Assembly (NCBI GenBank): GCA_029782225.1
Contig: JAKOVF010000200.1
Span: 1 to 64,000 of the forward strand
DNA from: Chloroflexota bacterium
Lineage (GTDB): Bacteria > Chloroflexota > Anaerolineae > Anaerolineales > Villigracilaceae
Direction: 5' to 3'
DNA: 64,000 nt
The position numbers were made by a program, and so were the translations under genes. Under the pieces are notes generated by a model that saw only the letters and a list, made by a program, of their open reading frames with translations, searched no databases and was not told the origin of the DNA. Below, piece after piece: positions 25,619-33,255 of the stretch (positions within the stretch are counted from its first letter, which is position 1; each line of letters starts with the position of its first letter).

Positions 25619-26641
25619 ATGAATCTTCCTCCCATTTTCATCAACAACATCCGGCATGCATTCGGCGAAAGAGGAGAGACCTTTTTAGCTGACTTGCCGA
25701 AGTTAATTGAGATTGCATCCAAACAATGGGGATTGACAGATATTATTCCTGTCCGTGAGCTTTCCTACAATTTTGTAGCTTTTGCAAAACGTTCTTCGAT
25801 TACACTCGCTACCGCTCGTTCCGCTGCTCCTGCGGAGACCTTGCAGGACGAAGTCATCCTGAAAATTGGCGTGCCACACAGGGAATTGAACAGTGAGATC
25901 GCAGCTTTGAAATATTTCAACGGAGATGGAGCGGTCAGATTGCTGGAACATGACCCCGAACATTCTATGTTCCTGCTGGAAAGACTCAGGCCCGGAAAAA
26001 TGCTGGTCGCTCTTGAAGATGATGACCAGCGTACAAATATCGCCGCGGATGTCATGTTGAAGTTATGGAGGCATCTGGAACCGGGCAGCGAGCTGTCTGA
26101 ACCCGAAGGATTTATCAAATTGACCGATTGGTTCGATGGCTTGAAAGGTCTGCGTCCCATGTTTGATGGAGGGACAGGTCCGTTTCCTCAGAAGTTGATC
26201 GAGCGTTTTGAGGAGACACTGTCCCGGTTGTACACCGAATCAAGTCCGCCCTGTTTGATCCATGGGGATTTCCACCATTTCAATGTGCTTTCCTCAGAAC
26301 GTGGCTGCGCCGCTGACGTCATGCCAGCGGCATGGCGCTCGGGCGGCACGAAGCCGCCCGGCTGGATCGCGATCGATCCCAAAGGCGTGATCGGTCCCCC
26401 GGAGTACGAGGTGGGGCCGCTGATGATCAATCCGTGGGAAAGCTTTTTGAACGGGACCAATCCCAGGGTCCAGGCAAGGAGGCGTCTCGACATCCTCTCG
26501 GAGCGGTTGGGATTTCCGCGCGAGCGTCTCCGAGATTGGGCGCTGTGCCACGCAATCCTTTCCTCATGGTGGGATATGAAACCCGACGGAACTGGTGGTG
26601 AATATTCATTGCAATGCGCGGAATTGTTCGCCAGCCTTTAA
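25619..26641 (+). CDS. APH(6)-like phosphotransferase
   Basis: 340 residues with the fold of aminoglycoside/hydroxyurea kinases (PF04655 type). The Brenner motif is LIHGDFHHFNVL near 220 and the metal site IAIDPKGVIGPPEYEVGPLM near 250, a hallmark of streptomycin 6-kinase relatives. Two stretches look like repeat-derived insertions in frame: one near residues 66-78 (RSAAPAETLQDE) and one near 231-247 (CAADVMPAAWRSGGTKPPG), both in surface positions. The real substrate is unknown; resistance cannot be claimed. Confidence 0.82.
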   Translation: MNLPPIFINNIRHAFGERGETFLADLPKLIEIASKQWGLTDIIPVRELSYNFVAFAKRSSITLATARSAAPAETLQDEVILKIGVPHRELNSEIAALKYFNGDGAVRLLEHDPEHSMFLLERLRPGKMLVALEDDDQRTNIAADVMLKLWRHLEPGSELSEPEGFIKLTDWFDGLKGLRPMFDGGTGPFPQKLIERFEETLSRLYTESSPPCLIHGDFHHFNVLSSERGCAADVMPAAWRSGGTKPPGWIAIDPKGVIGPPEYEVGPLMINPWESFLNGTNPRVQARRRLDILSERLGFPRERLRDWALCHAILSSWWDMKPDGTGGEYSLQCAELFASL

Positions 26642-26670
26642 AACAGAACGACCTCCAGGTGGAGGCCGTT
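26641..26670 (-). terminator. Terminator between converging genes
   Basis: AACGACCTCCA (26647-26657) pairs with TGGAGGCCGTT (26660-26670), one G-U pair. On the minus strand CTGTTTT follows, so it ends the 48-aa gene. It may also stop transcription from the left. Confidence 0.7.
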
Positions 26671-26691
26671 TCCATGAAGAGCAAGCAATGA

Positions 26692-26838
26692 TCAGCGGCC
26701 AAGGAAGAGGAATACAGCCGCAGCAAGAGCGACAATGCCGGTCAGGAAGGCAGGGATGCCAAGACCAAAGGCGGCCAAACCGACCAACAGGAAATACAGG
26801 ATCATACACCAGGTGGAAATAGCTTTCGGCATGTTCAT
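26692..26838 (-). CDS. Small membrane protein, 48 residues
   Basis: Start complementary to 26836-26838, with AAGGAG 7 nt upstream on the minus strand; the frame continues upstream but without a site. The product, MNMPKAISTWCMILYFLLVG onwards, has two membrane helices (about 9-27 and 30-46) joined by a short Gly-Pro turn. A terminator follows. Family not recognised. Confidence 0.7.
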   Translation of the reverse strand: MNMPKAISTWCMILYFLLVGLAAFGLGIPAFLTGIVALAAAVFLFLGR

Positions 26839-26930
26839 GTGACATTCTCCTTTGAACGATTGGGCTGGCAGAATTGCCAACGCTATCTAGGACAACACTA
26901 TTCGAGTTTGTGGGTTGCGATTTCATGGGG

Positions 26931-26936
26931 TAGAAT
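26931..26936 (+). promoter_or_regulatory. -10 element of the first ABC gene
   Basis: TAGAAT ends 7 nt before ATG 26944. A weak -35 (TTGTGG) lies 17 nt upstream. No ribosome-binding site, so probably leaderless. Confidence 0.5.
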
Positions 26937-26943
26937 TCCGCCC

Positions 26944-28707
26944 ATGTCCGCCATCCCCTTACCCGCTGAATTTACTTTACAACGCAAATATACATACGAT
27001 AAAAGCGGACCGGTACGCTGGATCTGGTCCCATGCGGCGCGCTATGGATGGATCATCACCATGCTCGTGATCGGTGCGATCGGTAATGCCGCGCTGGCTG
27101 CCTGGGTGCCGGCCCTGACGGGACAGGCATTCAATGCCATGATCGCGCCCAGGCCAGATACCAGTGTGCTGCTTCCGCTCGCTTTGATTATCGGTGGCTC
27201 ACAGATCATCCGCGGCGTCCTTCAACTGGGACGCAATTTCGGCGCTGAATTAATGGCGCAAAAAATGGAACGGGATATCCGCGACGAAATGTATCTGTCC
27301 CTGCTTGGAAAAAGCATGACGTTCCACAACCTGCAGCCCGTGGGCGATACGATGGCACGCGCCACAAATGACGTGCGAGAGATCAACTTCATGTTCAGCC
27401 CCGGCGTCAACCTGGTGGTGGGATCATTTCTGTTTATCGTCATGCCTTTCCTCTTTGCACCGCGTTATCACATCTCGCTGATCCTTACGCCAACTCTTTT
27501 CACCATCGCCTATTTCATCGCACTGCGTGCCTATCTCAAGAATCTTTCGCCCATCACTGATGAAGTCCGAGCTACCTTCGGCGATATGAATACGCATCTC
27601 TCTGAAGCGTTGGACGGCGTGGAGATCATGAAAGGCGCGGCACAGGAAGTGGCCGAAGTGGACCGCTTCGTGACCAATGCGCGGCGCGTGCGGAATGCAT
27701 TCGTCCGCCAGGGCGATATCGAAGCCCGCTTCCTTCCCTTCCTTTTGTTGGGTCTCGCGTATGCGGTGGGCTTGGTCCACGCTTTGATATTGTTCCGCAT
27801 GGGATTGATCACGGTCGGCGCGGTGGTGGCGTACTTCGGTCTCCTGCGCATGCTCGATTTCCCGACCTTCACATCGTCCTTTGCTTACACTCAAATTTCG
27901 CTCGGCGTTTCGAGCGCGCGCCGCATTCTGGAATTGATCAACCGCGAGACCAACCTCGACCAGAACGCGGCAGGCTATGACAAACCGATGCGCGGCGAGA
28001 TCGAATTCCGCGATGTCTGCTTTGAATACAATGAAGGCGAAAAAATACTTGAGAATATCTCGTTCAAAGTCAAACCAGGGCAGACGGTTGCCATCGTCGG
28101 GCAGACCGGCGCAGGCAAGACCTCCCTCGTCAAATTGATCAACCGCACCTACGACGCTCCCTGCGGTGAAGTCTTTGTGGATGGTGTCAATGTCCGTGAT
28201 TGGAACCTGGCGTCCTTGCGTTCACAGATCTCGATGATCGAACAGGATGTCTTTCTATTCTCACGTTCGCTGGCTGATAACGTGGCATTTGGAAAGCCTG
28301 ATGCGACGCGTGAAGAAGTAGAATACGCGGCCAAATCCGCGCAGGCTGATGATTTCATCCAGACCTTTGATAAGAGCTATGACACGATCATCGGCGAACG
28401 CGGCGTCACGCTTTCCGGCGGACAGCGTCAGCGGATTGCGTTAGCGCGCGCCTTCCTCACTGATCCTCACATTTTGATCCTCGATGATTCCACGTCCGCG
28501 ATCGACTCTGCCACTGAAGACAAAATTCAACGCGCCATTGCCAATGCCGCCAAAGGACGTACGACGATCATTATCACTCATCGGCTCTCGCAGATCCGCT
28601 GGGCAGATCTGATTATCGTGCTCCGTAAAGGCCGGATCGCCGCGATGGGATCGCATGATGAGCTGATGAAGGCATCGGAGGCGTACTCGAGGATATTTAG
28701 GGAATGA
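26944..28707 (+). CDS. ABC exporter subunit 1 (degenerate catalytic Glu)
   Basis: 587 residues from ATG 26944; the upstream frame has no start signal. Six membrane helices (about 30-330) precede an ATPase domain with Walker A VGQTGAGKTS, Q-loop ISMIEQD, signature LSGGQRQRIALARA, Walker B ILILDDSTSAID and H-loop ITHRLS. Walker B ends in Asp where the catalytic Glu should be, which marks the non-catalytic half of a heterodimeric type IV exporter. It is paired with the next gene. Likely exports drugs or lipids. Confidence 0.93.
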   Translation: MSAIPLPAEFTLQRKYTYDKSGPVRWIWSHAARYGWIITMLVIGAIGNAALAAWVPALTGQAFNAMIAPRPDTSVLLPLALIIGGSQIIRGVLQLGRNFGAELMAQKMERDIRDEMYLSLLGKSMTFHNLQPVGDTMARATNDVREINFMFSPGVNLVVGSFLFIVMPFLFAPRYHISLILTPTLFTIAYFIALRAYLKNLSPITDEVRATFGDMNTHLSEALDGVEIMKGAAQEVAEVDRFVTNARRVRNAFVRQGDIEARFLPFLLLGLAYAVGLVHALILFRMGLITVGAVVAYFGLLRMLDFPTFTSSFAYTQISLGVSSARRILELINRETNLDQNAAGYDKPMRGEIEFRDVCFEYNEGEKILENISFKVKPGQTVAIVGQTGAGKTSLVKLINRTYDAPCGEVFVDGVNVRDWNLASLRSQISMIEQDVFLFSRSLADNVAFGKPDATREEVEYAAKSAQADDFIQTFDKSYDTIIGERGVTLSGGQRQRIALARAFLTDPHILILDDSTSAIDSATEDKIQRAIANAAKGRTTIIITHRLSQIRWADLIIVLRKGRIAAMGSHDELMKASEAYSRIFRE

Positions 28708-28713
28708 CAATTC

Positions 28714-28825
28714 TGTCATTGCGAGGAGCGCTCACCGCGACGAAGCAATCTCCTCATGAAGGTGGGAATTGCTTCGGGCTAACGCCCTCGCAACACTTGC
28801 ACCTGGCGCAAGTGCAGGTGTGACA
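28714..28825. repeat. TGTCATTGCGAGG palindromic repeat, copy 2
   Basis: Left arm TGTCATTGCGAGGAGCG and GAAGCAATCTCC are intact. The right end is replaced by the CACTTGC ... GCAAGTG element (28794-28820) and a short TGACA. It separates the two ABC genes. Confidence 0.8.
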
Positions 28826-28838
28826 TAATAAGGAATAT

Positions 28839-30650
28839 ATGGGTTTTTTTGCTGGTTTAAACGAAGAAAAATACGACCGTCAGTACACCGACCGCCAGTT
28901 GCTGGCGCGGATCATGGACTACTTCAAAGCACAATCCACGCGCCTGGGATGGGTATCGCTGCTTGTGATTGCCATGGCAGTGATCGGCGCGGCATTGCCC
29001 GTTGTCGTTGCCCGCATCGTGGATCTGCTCAAAGCACAGCCTTCCATACAGGCGATCACATTTGTCGGCGTTGCACTGGCGATTGTCGGGGTTGCCAACT
29101 GGGGCTTGAACTGGGCACGACGCAGTCTCATCATTCGCGCAGTTGGAGATGTAGTGCTCGAGCTTCGTTCTCGTGCATTCCGCGCTGCTGCGGATCACGA
29201 TCTCTCGTTCTACGATCAATTCTCCTCCGGGCGCATCGTTTCACGCATCACCTCGGATACGAACGACTTTGGCCAGCTCGTTGTGATCGTTACAGATATC
29301 ATCTCACAGATATTGCAGGCGATCATCCTCGGTTTCATTCTCTTCCGCACAGAGTGGCATCTCGCTTTGCTGCTCACCTCCTTCCTGCCATTCATCTTTG
29401 GAGTTGCGGCCGGTTTTCGCGCGCTCGCTCGACGCGTCACCAAACGCGGCATGCAGGCCATGGCTGATGTCAATGCTGCGATCAAGGAAACAGTGAGCGG
29501 CATTTCGATCGCGAAGAACTTCCGCCAGGAAGAAAGCATCTTCCAAATCTTCGATACTTCGAATCAAGCCTCTTATCACGTCAACGTGCGGCGCGGATTT
29601 GTGCTCTCGCTTGTTTTCCCAACTCTCAATGCGTTGGGCGGTATCTTCGTTGGCGTCCTGGTTTATGCAGGCGGTTTCAGTGCGGCGCAGGGGCTTGTGT
29701 CCATTGGCGCGTGGTATCTCTTCATCTTGAGCCTCGACCAGTTCTTTTTCCCCATCCTCAACCTCTCGGCCTTTTGGGCGCAAATCCAATCTGGGCTTGC
29801 CGCGGCAGAACGCGCTTTCGCGCTGATCGATGCAGACCCCAACGTCCAGCAGATTGATCACCGCGACGTTCCCCGTTTAAGAGGCGACGTCTGCTTCGAG
29901 GATCTCAATTTCCGTTATACGGATAAAGAGCCGGTCCTGCTGGACTTCAACCTGTGCATACGACCCGGAGAGACTCTGGCCCTGGTAGGGCACACGGGCG
30001 CGGGCAAGTCGTCCATTGCGAAATTGATTGCGCGCTTCTACGAATACCAGTCTGGCAAATTGACCGTGGATGGTCACGACCTCCGCACTTTTGATCTGCA
30101 GCAATACCGCCGTCAGCTTGGGATTGTGTCACAGGTTCCGTTCTTGTTCTCAGGGACTGTCGCAGATAACATCCGCTACGCTGCGCCCGAAGTGACAGAC
30201 GAGGAAATGCTTGCAATGGCGCGCAACATCGGCGAAGGGGATTGGTTGGAGACTCTGCCGGATGGCCTGCGAACAGAAGTCGGGGAGAGAGGCGCGAGGC
30301 TCTCGATGGGGCAGCGTCAGCTTGTGGCGTTGATGCGAGTCCTGATGCAGAGGCCCGCCATTTTCATCCTCGACGAAGCCACCGCCAGCATCGATCCGTT
30401 CACCGAATGGCAGATCCAGCAGGCGCTGAATTTGATCCTTTCCAAGTCCACGAGCATTTTGATCGCACATCGCCTGTCCACGGTGAAGGCCGCAGATAGA
30501 ATCGTGGTGATGGAAAAGGGACGAATCATCGAAGAGGGAAATCACGATAGCCTGCTGAAACAAGGCGGGCATTACGCAATGCTATATAACACTTACTTCC
30601 GTCATCAAAGTCTGGCTTATATTGAGCAGGCGAGAGAGATGATGAAATAA
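28839..30650 (+). CDS. ABC exporter subunit 2 (deviant signature motif)
   Basis: 603 residues; AAGGAATAT precedes the ATG. Six membrane helices lie between about residues 35 and 340. The ATPase domain has Walker A VGHTGAGKSS, Walker B IFILDEATASID with the catalytic Glu intact, H-loop IAHRLS, but signature LSMGQRQL where LSGGQ is expected. That is the exact complement of subunit 1: the Asp-containing Walker B of subunit 1 meets this signature in the degenerate site, while the other site is canonical. Typical of heterodimeric exporters such as TM287/288. Confidence 0.93.
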   Translation: MGFFAGLNEEKYDRQYTDRQLLARIMDYFKAQSTRLGWVSLLVIAMAVIGAALPVVVARIVDLLKAQPSIQAITFVGVALAIVGVANWGLNWARRSLIIRAVGDVVLELRSRAFRAAADHDLSFYDQFSSGRIVSRITSDTNDFGQLVVIVTDIISQILQAIILGFILFRTEWHLALLLTSFLPFIFGVAAGFRALARRVTKRGMQAMADVNAAIKETVSGISIAKNFRQEESIFQIFDTSNQASYHVNVRRGFVLSLVFPTLNALGGIFVGVLVYAGGFSAAQGLVSIGAWYLFILSLDQFFFPILNLSAFWAQIQSGLAAAERAFALIDADPNVQQIDHRDVPRLRGDVCFEDLNFRYTDKEPVLLDFNLCIRPGETLALVGHTGAGKSSIAKLIARFYEYQSGKLTVDGHDLRTFDLQQYRRQLGIVSQVPFLFSGTVADNIRYAAPEVTDEEMLAMARNIGEGDWLETLPDGLRTEVGERGARLSMGQRQLVALMRVLMQRPAIFILDEATASIDPFTEWQIQQALNLILSKSTSILIAHRLSTVKAADRIVVMEKGRIIEEGNHDSLLKQGGHYAMLYNTYFRHQSLAYIEQAREMMK

Positions 30651-30653
30651 AAA

Positions 30654-30686
30654 AGAGGAGGCTATTCCTTTAGAAAGCCTCCTCTG
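30654..30686 (-). terminator. Terminator of the PQQ-dehydrogenase-like gene
   Basis: AGAGGAGGCT (30654-30663) pairs with AGCCTCCTCT (30676-30685); on the minus strand a T-run follows. It lies right after the convergent ABC gene. Confidence 0.85.
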
Positions 30687-30694
30687 CCTGACAT

Positions 30695-33094
30695 TTATGG
30701 AGTAACCGTAAAGCTCTTCGCGCTGCTCCAGGGACCAAGGCCGGCTGAATTCCAGGTCTGTATCCACCACGTATGGCTTCCACTGCCCAGGGTTGTGGTT
30801 GAAACAACGGAACAAGTCGCGCCACTGCAGTTCGCCTGAGCCGACGTGTACCACTGCTGGATCACCACTCCAGAAGGCCCATTGACCCACAGGTAATACC
30901 AGGTGGCACCGGGAACTTCATTCCACGTGTAAGCAGGTGTGTGGCTGGCAATGCTGCCCTCTGGCGAGATCAGCGTGGCCGCAGCCAGGGGAGCAACCGT
31001 AAAGCTCATCGCCGCACTCCAGGGACCCAAACCTGCCGGGTTCCAGGGCTGTATCCACCAGGTGTAAGAACCGCCGGCCAGGGTGGTGGTTGGTATGACA
31101 GAACAAGTGCTGCCGTTGCAGTTGGCTTGAGCTGAGGTGTACCACTGTTTGATGACGTTGCCGGAAGGCCCATTGACCCAGAGATAGTACCACGTGGCGC
31201 TGGCCACCTCATTCCAGGTGTAGGCAGGATTGTAATTCGCACCGAGGGGTCCTGTTGGGGAGATCAGTGTTGCAGCACCCAGAGCAGGTATGCTAAAGGT
31301 CATGGCCGAACTCCATGGACCGGACCCGCCCGGGTTCCAGGGCTGAATCCACCATGTGTAATTTCCACTACCGAGAGTGACGCCCGGATCAATTGAACAA
31401 GTGCTGCCACTGCAAACGTCCAGGGCCTGATACCACTGCGCGAATATTTTTCCAGAGGGACCATTGATCCACAGGTAATACCAGGTGGCTGCATCCCCCT
31501 GAGAGCCATCTAAAACAGCGTTCCAGGTGTAGGAAGGCTGGTTGTTTGTAACGCTTCCGGACGGGGCCGCCAAAGTGGCTGCAACCGGTGGTCGGGGAAC
31601 GGGCAGGCTGAAGTTCATGCCATCGCTCCAGGGGCCAAGCCCACCTGGATTCCACGTTTGAATCCACCAGGTATACGGCCCCCCGGAGAGGGTTATGGGA
31701 GAAGGAGTGGAGCATGTTGCACCGTTGCAAACATTTGCCGCCTGATACCATTGCTTGATCACATTCCCGGACGGCCCATCCACCCATAGATAATACCAGG
31801 TGGCCGCATCCCCCTGCCCGCTATCCAGCACCGCATCCCAAATAAAATTAGGCTGAGTATCTGTGATATCCCCGGATGGGGAAACCAGGGTGGCTTTGGC
31901 GGGCACCGGGAGATAGGCAATGTGATAGATCTTTCCCGTCGTGTAATCGGCCACATACAATTCACCGGCTTCATCCTCCCCAAATGAGGATATGGAGTAG
32001 GCTGTATCTGCTATAAGGATCGTTGTCCAACCGTTGACAGGGTTTCCGTGCAATGTGTAAACCAAGCCGCTGCAGAAATCCCCGTAGAAGTAATAACCGT
32101 TCATTTGAGGATACATTGTTCCTCGATAGATATGCCCGCCTGTGATCGAACAACCCTTGGTGTGATCATACTCTGCAACCGGCAACACTTTACCGCTGCG
32201 GTCACAGCCTGTGGATGGGTTATAACAAGTGCTTCCTTCCATCACACGCCAGCCATAGTTTTCTCCGCCGCTGCTGCCGGCTGATTGAAAATCAATCTCC
32301 TCCCGGTTATTCTGCCCAACATCTCCAATGTACAGATCGCCGGTCTGCCGGTCAAAGGAGATGCGCCAGGGATTCCGCAGACCATAGGCCCAGATTTCCT
32401 TTCTGATCGAAGGATTAGGATTATTGTAGAAAGGATTACTGGCCGGGATGGTGTATGGCGATCCGGAATCAACATCAAGGCGCAGGATTTTTCCAAGGAG
32501 AGAACCGAGATTCTGCGCATTGTTTGAAGGGTCCCCTCCGCTGCCACCATCTCCTGTAGACCAGTACAGGTATCCATCTGGACCGAAAGCCAGTGTGCCC
32601 CCATTATGATTTTGATACGTCGGATGACTGATGGTAAGCAGGGTGGTTCGGCTGTTCGGATCCGCCAGGTCCGGATTGGTTGAAGATCGCGTGAACCTGG
32701 ATAGAATCAGCGAACCATTAGAATCTGTAAAGACCGTATAAAACTGACCATTGGTCTCGTAGCCCGGATGAAAGGCAAGCGCGAGCAAACCCTCCTCACC
32801 GCCTGACGAATTGACAATGGACTGAATGTTGAGAAATGGCGTCGAAAGGACCGATCCGTTCTTATAAATGAGTATTTGTCCGGTCCTTTGAATAATGAAC
32901 AAGCGTCCTGAACCATCGCCCGCGTTCGTGATGAAAAGCGGCTGGTTGAGGCCGGAAGCAACCTCCACAAATCTTATGTTCTGTGCATCAAACGCAGCCA
33001 GTTGAGCTCGTTCGGGAGGGGATACATGGACGTGAGGTGCGGGAATGGGCAGGTTGAATACAAGAACCAAGAGTAAAGATATTCTTGTTACCAT
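30695..33094 (-). CDS. Secreted PQQ-dependent sugar dehydrogenase-like protein with four C-terminal repeats
   Basis: 799 residues; GAAGGA precedes the start. A signal peptide covers about residues 1-20. The beta-propeller of soluble aldose/glucose dehydrogenases spans about 35-390: GGEEGLLALAFHPGY, NHNGGTLAFGPDGYLYWSTG, LRNPWRISFDRQTGDLYIGD and GENYGWRVMEG. Four tandem modules of about 95-105 residues follow, each with ATWYYLWVNGPSGNV, two Cys about six residues apart and YTWWIQTWNPGGLGPWS. The same modules form the tail of the next gene upstream. They look like surface-binding beta-domains. The catalytic role is inferred from fold; PQQ genes are not seen here. Confidence 0.88.
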   Translation of the reverse strand: MVTRISLLLVLVFNLPIPAPHVHVSPPERAQLAAFDAQNIRFVEVASGLNQPLFITNAGDGSGRLFIIQRTGQILIYKNGSVLSTPFLNIQSIVNSSGGEEGLLALAFHPGYETNGQFYTVFTDSNGSLILSRFTRSSTNPDLADPNSRTTLLTISHPTYQNHNGGTLAFGPDGYLYWSTGDGGSGGDPSNNAQNLGSLLGKILRLDVDSGSPYTIPASNPFYNNPNPSIRKEIWAYGLRNPWRISFDRQTGDLYIGDVGQNNREEIDFQSAGSSGGENYGWRVMEGSTCYNPSTGCDRSGKVLPVAEYDHTKGCSITGGHIYRGTMYPQMNGYYFYGDFCSGLVYTLHGNPVNGWTTILIADTAYSISSFGEDEAGELYVADYTTGKIYHIAYLPVPAKATLVSPSGDITDTQPNFIWDAVLDSGQGDAATWYYLWVDGPSGNVIKQWYQAANVCNGATCSTPSPITLSGGPYTWWIQTWNPGGLGPWSDGMNFSLPVPRPPVAATLAAPSGSVTNNQPSYTWNAVLDGSQGDAATWYYLWINGPSGKIFAQWYQALDVCSGSTCSIDPGVTLGSGNYTWWIQPWNPGGSGPWSSAMTFSIPALGAATLISPTGPLGANYNPAYTWNEVASATWYYLWVNGPSGNVIKQWYTSAQANCNGSTCSVIPTTTLAGGSYTWWIQPWNPAGLGPWSAAMSFTVAPLAAATLISPEGSIASHTPAYTWNEVPGATWYYLWVNGPSGVVIQQWYTSAQANCSGATCSVVSTTTLGSGSHTWWIQTWNSAGLGPWSSAKSFTVTP

Positions 33095-33207
33095 TAATTT
33101 TTTCCTTCAAAACCGTTTCCAACAAAGGAATTGGAGTTCATTCTGTTCGATTGAAGCGCACATTGTAATATGATTCCATCCCCCTACGGTCCTCGCGGAC
33201 TCGATGA

Positions 33208-33249
33208 TCAAAAAAGGAGGAGGCCGTTTCGCTGAAGGCCTCCTCCTTT
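33208..33249 (-). terminator. Terminator of the CAP-domain gene
   Basis: AAAGGAGGAGGCC (33213-33225) pairs with GGCCTCCTCCTTT (33237-33249), followed on the minus strand by TTTT. It separates the two repeat-tail proteins. Confidence 0.9.
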
Positions 33250-33255
33250 GGATGT

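Noticed and set aside
25619-26641. Possible streptomycin resistance gene
   Set aside because: Fold resemblance to APH(6) is good, but the family includes kinases of unknown substrate and there is no mobile context; resistance cannot be claimed.
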